NCBI GenBank assembly: GCA_030150135.1
Contig: JASLGO010000148.1
Coordinates: forward strand, 1-10,145
Length of the DNA: 10,145 bases
Direction: 5' to 3'
Source: Aquirhabdus sp.
GTDB taxonomy: Bacteria > Pseudomonadota > Gammaproteobacteria > Pseudomonadales > Moraxellaceae
Of the stretch, positions 5,409 through 10,145 are shown one piece after another (positions within the stretch are counted from its first letter, which is position 1; every line of letters begins with the position of its first letter). The notes under the pieces are model-generated. The model was not told the DNA's origin, ran no database searches, and saw only the letters and a list, made by a program, of their open reading frames with translations. Position numbers and translations under genes: made by a program.

Positions 5409-7721
5409 ATGTCTCGTGTATTGATGCAGCAACCAGTTCATGACGCCATCATCAATGTCTCGTCTTTACGCCGTGCAACGCCTATTGAAATTATCGGGAA
5501 ATCCCCAGCCTTACAACAAATTCAAAAACTCATTGATCGGATTGCTCAAACAGACCATCACTTATTGGTCTGTGGCCCCACAGGATCTGGCAAAGAAGTG
5601 ATTGCGCGCAGCGCACATGCCAACAGTCAACGTAATGACGCTCCTTTTGTTGATGTCAATTGTGGTGCTATTCCTGAAAACTTATTTGAATCCGAACTCT
5701 TTGGTCATGTCAAAGGTGCATTCACAGGCGCAACAGAACATCGTTCGGGTTTTTTCCAAGAAGTTGGCAACGGGACTCTGTTCCTCGATGAAATCGGTGA
5801 GCTCCCGTTGTCATTACAACCAAAACTATTGCGGGTTTTGGAAACACGCAGCTTTAAACCTGTTGGCTCAAGCAAATCTCTGCCATTTCATGGGCGAGTG
5901 ATTGCCGCGACGCATCGAGATTTGTTGTCGATGGTCAAGGAAGGACTCTTTCGTGAAGACTTATATTATCGTTTATCGGTCTTTGTATTTCATTTACCAA
6001 GTCTAGATCAGCGCAAAGAAGATATTCCCGCATTGGTGACGTACTTTGCCGCACGCCAGCCGAAGCAACTTTTCTTCAGTGAAGATGCGTTATTTATGCT
6101 TGCGCAGCAAAATTGGCCGGGAAATATTCGTCAGTTACGAAATCTAATTGATCGAATTGGTGTACTCACCGACGACCCTCATATCGATGTCACTCAACTG
6201 GCTTACTATTTAGAGCCTTTACTTACGCCTTTACCTAAATCTGACTCCAGCAAATCACATCCTGATTTGATTGAATCTCTGCTCAATCTCGCCAGCGGAG
6301 ACAAGCTATCGTTTGTCCAAGATATGCTGATTGACTACACCCTTGAGCGGCACAAAGGCAATAAATCTGCGGCAGCAAACTTCTTAGGCATCGGTCGAAA
6401 ATCAATTGAACATCGGCTCAAAGTCCGTGAACAAGGTAATCTTCGAGCAAAAATTTTATTGGATCGTGGCAGACGGCATGTCGATGCCGCAGAATTTCGC
6501 GAAGCGGCTCTGGTCTTGCGTAGCTGCCTAGATGAGCATATCCAACTCTTAAATGACCTTCAAAAATTTGAAGCGTATCGTTTACTCGGAACCAGCCTGC
6601 GCAGTACCAATGGCTGGTTATGCAGCGAAGCGCAGGAATGCTATGAGACTGCGTTCAGGATTGGCAGTAGCTGTTGTGATGCACTCGAATTATCAACATT
6701 ACAATTCGGAATCTGGGTCACTCAGCTCATGAAACTCGAATTGAGCAAAGCACGCGGAACAGCTCAAGACATGATGATCCGTGCGCAAAATATTGCAAAT
6801 CAAGAATCGCTTGATGAAGCACATGTTGCACTGGCAAATACTTTATTTTGGCTCGGTGATTACGAAGAAACGATCGCTTGCATGAGCCGCAGTGGCTTAC
6901 TTGATCCGACACATACTGGCGCTCGTATTGGCATACAAGGATTTGATCTCACAGGCATGGCGCTGACTTTTAATGGATTAGCGGCCTTCCAGCATGGTGA
7001 TTTTGATGTGGCTCGTCATGCGATGGAAATGTTGCGAATCAGATCATTTAATCCTGATAGCCATGCTTTTAATAAGGCGATGACGCTACAAGGTGCTGGA
7101 TGGCTCGCCTGTTTATTTGAAGAAATAGACAAAATGGGTGAACTGGGATCAATGTTAGAGTCATTATCCCAAGCAAATAACTTTGTTTTTTATCAGGGAG
7201 TCGGGCAAATAGTCCGTGGCTGCCATATCGGTCTCAAGGGACAATGCTCTGAAGCCGTCCAGATTATCAAGCAAGGTTTTCAAGATTATATGGTGCGTAA
7301 TGGCGGTCTACTATTTCACTCGTTCCAAGCTTGGCACCAAGGTGAAATGCTCTTACGCGCAGGAGAAATCGAAACTTGTTATACGATGATTGAACATGCA
7401 ATAGATATTGCTTTAGAACAACAAGATCGCGCTTATTTGGGTGAGTTGTTTGTCATTCGTGCACGCGCACAATGGGCCTTAGGCAAAATTGACATCGCAG
7501 AACAAGAACTGCGTAATGCAATGTCGACGGCGCTCGCACTCGGTTCTGTCCCTGCACGTATTTCTGCGGCGTATCATCTCGCTCGGCTGATGCAAGAAAC
7601 CCAACGACCCGCTCAAGCATTAGACACGCTGAATCGCGGCCTACGCGGCACAAATCATTTGAAATCGTGTCCTGTGCTACAACGCGCACAGGATTTACTT
7701 GGAGAGTTGCAACCTAGCTAA
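5409..7721 (+). CDS. Sigma-54-dependent activator with C-terminal TPR-like sensor region
   Basis: Bacterial enhancer-binding protein that should hydrolyse ATP to open RNA polymerase-sigma-54 complexes. The AAA+ domain begins almost at the N-terminus (about 25-250): Walker A GPTGSGKE (56-63), the sigma-54 contact loop GAFTGA (103-108, intact), Walker B LFLDE (124-128), sensor I near ATHRD (167-171), arginine-finger region FREDLYYRLS (181-190) and sensor II WPGNIRQL (236-243). A Fis-type helix-turn-helix follows at about 308-340 (GNKSAAANFLGIGRKSIEHRL). About 430 further residues hold repeated 34-40-residue helical hairpins with TPR character, such as ANTLFWLGDYEETI and ARAQWALGKIDIAEQEL. There is no N-terminal receiver, PAS, GAF or ACT domain, so signal sensing probably lies in the C-terminal part. 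AGGA at 5397-5400 is the ribosome site. No -24/-12 element precedes it, so its own promoter is probably sigma-70. The DUF917 gene follows after 45 bp. Confidence 0.93.
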   Translation: MSRVLMQQPVHDAIINVSSLRRATPIEIIGKSPALQQIQKLIDRIAQTDHHLLVCGPTGSGKEVIARSAHANSQRNDAPFVDVNCGAIPENLFESELFGHVKGAFTGATEHRSGFFQEVGNGTLFLDEIGELPLSLQPKLLRVLETRSFKPVGSSKSLPFHGRVIAATHRDLLSMVKEGLFREDLYYRLSVFVFHLPSLDQRKEDIPALVTYFAARQPKQLFFSEDALFMLAQQNWPGNIRQLRNLIDRIGVLTDDPHIDVTQLAYYLEPLLTPLPKSDSSKSHPDLIESLLNLASGDKLSFVQDMLIDYTLERHKGNKSAAANFLGIGRKSIEHRLKVREQGNLRAKILLDRGRRHVDAAEFREAALVLRSCLDEHIQLLNDLQKFEAYRLLGTSLRSTNGWLCSEAQECYETAFRIGSSCCDALELSTLQFGIWVTQLMKLELSKARGTAQDMMIRAQNIANQESLDEAHVALANTLFWLGDYEETIACMSRSGLLDPTHTGARIGIQGFDLTGMALTFNGLAAFQHGDFDVARHAMEMLRIRSFNPDSHAFNKAMTLQGAGWLACLFEEIDKMGELGSMLESLSQANNFVFYQGVGQIVRGCHIGLKGQCSEAVQIIKQGFQDYMVRNGGLLFHSFQAWHQGEMLLRAGEIETCYTMIEHAIDIALEQQDRAYLGELFVIRARAQWALGKIDIAEQELRNAMSTALALGSVPARISAAYHLARLMQETQRPAQALDTLNRGLRGTNHLKSCPVLQRAQDLLGELQPS

Positions 7722-7754
7722 ACCCTACTCAATCACTCATGATGAAAAAAGTTC

Positions 7755-7761
7755 AAGGAGG
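7755..7761 (+). promoter_or_regulatory. Strong ribosome binding site of the DUF917 gene
   Basis: AAGGAGG, complementary to the 16S rRNA tail over seven bases, sits five bases before the ATG at 7767. It is much stronger than the sites of the neighbouring genes, suggesting the DUF917 protein is made in larger amounts than the regulator from a shared transcript. Confidence 0.7.
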
Positions 7762-7766
7762 AACTT

Positions 7767-8969
7767 ATGGCATTTGAACTCACTCAGGCGGATTTAGAGC
7801 CGCTACTACTTGGAGGCGCATTTTTTGGTAGTGGCGGCGGTGGAACGATTATTTCTGCTCGCAATCTCAGTAAATACTTCAAGAAAGGGAAATATTACCC
7901 GACCAACAAATTTCGAGTCGTTTCAGTCGATGAGGCTACCGAGGGTGAAACCGTCATGGTCGCTTATATGGGCGCACCAGAAGCCATCGATTCCACCAAA
8001 TATCCAATTGGTCCAGTCGAAGCTGCACGACAAGTTCAAGAAAAACTCGCCGCCCAAGGCCGTAAACTGGCCTATGTTGTGTCGCCAGAAAGCGGAGCAC
8101 TTGGTTTCTTGGTTGCAGGGCTAGTCGCCGCTAAATTAGGACTTGCTGTGATTGATGCAGATGGTGCAGGACGCGCTGTGCCGTCTTTGCCAATGCTCAC
8201 TTATGCCGCAGCAGAAATCAGCCCTCGTCCCACCTTTTTGGTGAGTCAAGGTGGTTTGGCCGTTGAATTGAATGTCACGCCAAAGACAGGTCAAGATGGC
8301 GACCATGGCCATCAACAAGATGTTTCCACAATCGTGGAACAAATGCTCAGACCGATTCTGCAAGACCAAGACTTTGGAGAGTTCGGTGGCTTAGCCATGT
8401 GGGTAATGACACCAAAGAGCTTGCAAAAAGCCTTACCAATTCGTCATACATTATCACGCGCACTGGCGCTCGGTCGTGAAATTCAAAAAGGAAAGTTGAA
8501 AACCGCAAAAGCCATGATTCAATATCTGGCTAAACATTGTGATCTACAAGCCAAAGCCATTTCCGAACCAACGACCATCACCTCAGCAAAAGTCGATACC
8601 ACAGGAGGTTTCGATCTTGGCAAAATTACCCTGAACTCCAAGAAAAACACTTACACCGTGCTCTATCAAAATGAATCACTGATGGCATGGGATAGCCAAA
8701 AAAGCCACCCCATCGTACTCGCACCTGACAGCATCTCATACTTCGTAGAGGGAAATGGGCAATCTGTTTACTCCAATGGAGACCTTGTTCTCCCCAATGG
8801 TCAAATTAACCCTGATGTCAAAGGTCGCACAATCGTCCTACTCGCATGGCAAGCCAACGCAGCGCTCATCAAACCAAAAGGTATTATCTTAGAAAGCTTC
8901 CTGACCTTGCTACAAAGCATTGGTTATCTGGGGCCATATACCCCATTGTCCGCGCTAGATCATGAATAA
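7767..8969 (+). CDS. DUF917 / S-methyl-thiohydantoin desulfurase-family protein
   Basis: A cytosolic protein of 400 residues. The N-terminus has the glycine-rich LLLGGAFFGSGGGG (about 13-26) typical of the family. VVSPESGALG (about 104-113) and VIDADGAGRAVPSLPM (128-143) follow; the DADGxGRAVP block is the most conserved family segment. The C-terminal domain shows APDSISYF, NGQINPDVKGR and the closing SIGYLGPYTPL. The family (Pfam PF06032, formerly DUF917) is found beside hydantoinases, hydantoin racemases and transporters. Some members have been tied to thiohydantoin metabolism. It is thus a plausible enzyme acting on a hydantoin-like ring, but the substrate here is not shown by the sequence. 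It lies between the activator (45-bp gap) and the racemase (12-bp gap), most likely one transcript. The family call is firm; the reaction is open. Confidence 0.88.
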   Translation: MAFELTQADLEPLLLGGAFFGSGGGGTIISARNLSKYFKKGKYYPTNKFRVVSVDEATEGETVMVAYMGAPEAIDSTKYPIGPVEAARQVQEKLAAQGRKLAYVVSPESGALGFLVAGLVAAKLGLAVIDADGAGRAVPSLPMLTYAAAEISPRPTFLVSQGGLAVELNVTPKTGQDGDHGHQQDVSTIVEQMLRPILQDQDFGEFGGLAMWVMTPKSLQKALPIRHTLSRALALGREIQKGKLKTAKAMIQYLAKHCDLQAKAISEPTTITSAKVDTTGGFDLGKITLNSKKNTYTVLYQNESLMAWDSQKSHPIVLAPDSISYFVEGNGQSVYSNGDLVLPNGQINPDVKGRTIVLLAWQANAALIKPKGIILESFLTLLQSIGYLGPYTPLSALDHE

Positions 8970-8981
8970 GGAAAATTACTG

Positions 8982-9698
8982 ATGAGTTATCGTATTTGTG
9001 TCATCGTACCTGCGGCAACCGATACCTTTAATGAACGGATCATGCAAGCTATTGCTCCCGTTATTCCACCAGATGTACAAGTTGAAATCCGTAACATTAC
9101 TCAAGGTCATCCCTGTATTGAAAATCGAACAAACTGGCTAGAAAATGGCATGCCTGTGGTCGAGCTTGCACAAGCCATTGAGAAAGAAGGTTTTGATGGC
9201 ATCTGGCTCACTGACTTTGATATGTGCGGTGTAGAAGCTGCTCGGGAAGTCATTGATATCCCCATTATCGGCGGCTTCCCGACTTCGGCGTTTACGGCAC
9301 TGAGCTTAAGCCAACGCTTTTCAATCATCACTGTATTACAAAGCACATTAGCCATGCAGCGCGGACATGTACTGACTTATGGCCTAACAGAATCTTTTGC
9401 ATCCATTCGTATGATCGACTGCCCTGTCGATCAGCTGAGTAATGTCGATATCGTCGTTGCCAAAACACTTGAGCAGGCCAGTAAAGCAGTCAAGGAAGAT
9501 GGCGCACAGTCTATTTTGCTGGGCTGCACGGGATTTGTTGATGTGGCGAATAAAGTATCGACCTTACTTGAAGAAACACTCGGTTACTACGTTCCTGTCA
9601 TTGATCCTAATCAGGCAGGATTTAGTTTTCTCGTGTCAATGGTACGCATGCACCTCCGTCCCAGCCGAGCAACATACAGCAAGGTGACTACATTTTAA
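8982..9698 (+). CDS. Asp/Glu/hydantoin racemase-family protein
   Basis: A 238-residue cytosolic enzyme of the cofactor-independent two-cysteine racemase superfamily. Both catalytic cysteines are present in the expected settings: Cys82 in TDFDMCGVEAARE and Cys182 in SILLGCTGFVD. The N-terminal strand ICVIVPAATDTFNERI, the GGFPTSAFTALSLSQRFSIITV segment and the C-terminal VPVIDPNQAG also match hydantoin racemase-like members. The expected role is inversion of the alpha-carbon of a hydantoin or amino acid derivative so that a stereospecific hydrolase can use both isomers. AAGGAA overlapping the DUF917 stop codon gives the ribosome site, eight bases before the ATG. The 12-bp gap argues for translation from the same transcript. 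Other substrates of the superfamily (aspartate, glutamate, maleate) cannot be excluded; the DUF917 partner favours a hydantoin-type ring. Confidence 0.88.
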   Translation: MSYRICVIVPAATDTFNERIMQAIAPVIPPDVQVEIRNITQGHPCIENRTNWLENGMPVVELAQAIEKEGFDGIWLTDFDMCGVEAAREVIDIPIIGGFPTSAFTALSLSQRFSIITVLQSTLAMQRGHVLTYGLTESFASIRMIDCPVDQLSNVDIVVAKTLEQASKAVKEDGAQSILLGCTGFVDVANKVSTLLEETLGYYVPVIDPNQAGFSFLVSMVRMHLRPSRATYSKVTTF

Positions 9699-9758
9699 GC
9701 ACTACTCACAAGTATTCCCTGTCTTTGCCTGTTAAATAAACAAACAATCTCAAGAATT

Positions 9759-9789
9759 AGAATGCTCCTGAACAGGGGCATTCTTCTGT
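9759..9789 (+). terminator. Terminator closing the activator-DUF917-racemase operon
   Basis: AGAATGCTCCT pairs with AGGGGCATTCT over 11 bp (one G-T wobble) with loop GAAC, followed by the T-rich TCTGTTTG. The stem is strong but the U-tract is interrupted, so some readthrough is possible. It lies 60 bp after the racemase stop codon and before the sigma-54 control region, so it separates the two transcription units. Confidence 0.75.
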
Positions 9790-9810
9790 TTGCACAAAAA
9801 CGCAACAGAA

Positions 9811-9826
9811 TGGACAAATTTATCCA
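9811..9826. promoter_or_regulatory. Upstream palindrome 1, candidate enhancer site
   Basis: TGGACAAATTTATCCA is a 16-bp dyad with a single mismatched pair. Read on the minus strand and extended by two bases on each side it is TGTGGATAAATTTGTCCATT, which agrees with palindrome 2 at 17 of 20 positions. Its centre is about 128 bp upstream of the predicted sigma-54 start site, within the usual range for enhancer-binding proteins. Confidence 0.65.
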
Positions 9827-9842
9827 CACAATTTTATGAATG

Positions 9843-9858
9843 TGGACAAATTTGTCCA
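9843..9858. promoter_or_regulatory. Upstream palindrome 2, candidate enhancer site
   Basis: TGGACAAATTTGTCCA is a perfect 16-bp palindrome. Its centre is 32 bp from that of palindrome 1, close to three helical turns, so two dimers would bind the same face of the DNA. It lies about 96 bp upstream of the predicted start site. The Fis-type HTH activator encoded at 5409-7721 is the obvious candidate ligand, though this is inference. Confidence 0.7.
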
Positions 9859-9920
9859 AATTTAAGAACAAATAATCACCATAATAAAAATATTATTTTA
9901 ATTACAAATACTTATATAAG

Positions 9921-9936
9921 TGGCACAAGCGTTGCA
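9921..9936 (+). promoter_or_regulatory. Sigma-54 (-24/-12) promoter
   Basis: TGGCAC, five bases, then TTGCA: the -24 GG (9922-9923) and -12 GC (9934-9935) are separated by exactly ten bases, as RpoN requires, and every consensus base of TGGCAC and TTGC is present. The predicted start is near 9947. An AT-rich stretch of about 60 bp lies between it and the palindromes, suited to DNA looping, although I see no good IHF consensus. It is the only such site I found in the window. Confidence 0.88.
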
Positions 9937-9987
9937 CTTCCAATAACACGATCGCCAATGAACTGTAATCCAAAACAATTGACGGCG

Positions 9988-10005
9988 TGAGTGAGGTTTC
10001 ACTCA
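9988..10005 (+). other. Small hairpin in the predicted leader of the kinase gene
   Basis: TGAGTG (9988-9993) and CACTCA (10000-10005) pair around the loop AGGTTT in the roughly 100-nt untranslated leader expected from the sigma-54 promoter. At six base pairs and without a U-tract it is not a terminator. It ends 27 bases before the ribosome site. It could be incidental. Confidence 0.3.
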
Positions 10006-10044
10006 TTGATTCAAATGACACACAAGCAATTCGGGGAGAACCGC

Positions 10045-10145
10045 GTGTATATCGCGATTGAAGGATTGAAAGGAACTGGGAAGTCAACCTTAGTGGGTCT
10101 TTTACAGTCTTGGCTAACAACACAAGACATTGATTTTGATTTGCT
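10045..10145 (+). CDS. P-loop kinase, thymidylate-kinase-like, 3'-truncated by the window end
   Basis: Thirty-three complete codons are visible. The N-terminus VYIAIEGLKGTGKSTLVGLL is a beta-strand leading straight into a Walker A loop (GLKGTGKST), the arrangement of dTMP kinase and deoxynucleoside kinase-like proteins (IEGxxGxGKST). The GTG at 10045 is chosen because GGGGAG at 10033-10038 lies six bases ahead of it. An in-frame ATG at 10015 would add ten residues but has no ribosome site. The gene lies about 100 bp downstream of the sigma-54 start site with nothing between, so it is probably the first gene of that operon. The substrate cannot be known from this fragment; the housekeeping tmk is unlikely to be under sigma-54 control, so a specialised paralogue is more probable. 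Confidence 0.7.
   Translation, partial: MYIAIEGLKGTGKSTLVGLLQSWLTTQDIDFDL

Noticed and set aside
9811..9858. DnaA-box-like TTATCCACA next to the palindromes, suggesting an origin
   Set aside because: Only one near-match is present (TTATCCACA at 9820-9828), and it is part of the symmetric operator-like dyad. There is no box cluster and no dnaA/dnaN context.
9790..9990. Plus-strand open frame of 66 codons across the region before the kinase
   Set aside because: It runs through the two palindromes and the sigma-54 promoter, has no ribosome site, and its Asn/Thr/Ile-rich product reflects AT-rich regulatory DNA.
9902..10123. Minus-strand open frame of 73 codons at the right end
   Set aside because: It is antisense to the P-loop kinase start and the sigma-54 element. 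The kinase reading has a recognisable Walker A motif; this frame has none.

Overview
The window is a stretch of gammaproteobacterial chromosome that fits Acinetobacter (Moraxellaceae) best. The basis is an AT-rich composition, proteins that read like Acinetobacter orthologues, and the run trxB - aat - bpt - rimI next to a lipase foldase and a DUF3309 mini-protein. No rRNA, tRNA, CRISPR array, IS element or phage gene was seen. The genus call is inferred from reading the proteins, not from a search.

Left part (1-2900), housekeeping: the 3' two thirds of thioredoxin reductase (trxB), then on the same strand aat and bpt. These are the two aminoacyl-tRNA-protein transferases that put a leucine (or phenylalanine) on protein N-termini for ClpS/ClpAP degradation. 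rimI (N-terminal acetyltransferase) faces them convergently. Middle part (2900-5400): a lipase-specific foldase on the minus strand with no lipase beside it, isolated by a strong bidirectional terminator. A 379-bp AT-rich divergent intergenic region follows, then a 52-aa two-helix membrane protein (DUF3309) with its own terminator, and an unrecognised 88-aa protein on the minus strand.

Right part (5400-10145), the most interesting: a compact plus-strand set of an unusual sigma-54 activator (770 aa), a DUF917/S-methyl-thiohydantoin-desulfurase-family protein and an Asp/Glu/hydantoin-racemase-family protein, closed by a hairpin terminator. The activator has an intact AAA+ domain at its very N-terminus, a Fis-type HTH in the middle and about 430 residues of TPR-like repeats at the C-terminus. 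Right after the terminator comes a textbook sigma-54 control region: two near-identical 16-bp palindromes 32 bp apart, an AT-rich spacer, and a canonical -24/-12 element (TGGCAC-N5-TTGCA). About 100 bp further on begins a P-loop kinase of the thymidylate-kinase type, cut by the window end.

The simplest model, which is inference, is that the activator binds the palindromes and switches on an operon beginning with the P-loop kinase. The activator, DUF917 protein and racemase would form the adjacent regulatory/catabolic arm for a hydantoin-like or other cyclic amide compound. The remainder of that operon lies beyond the window.
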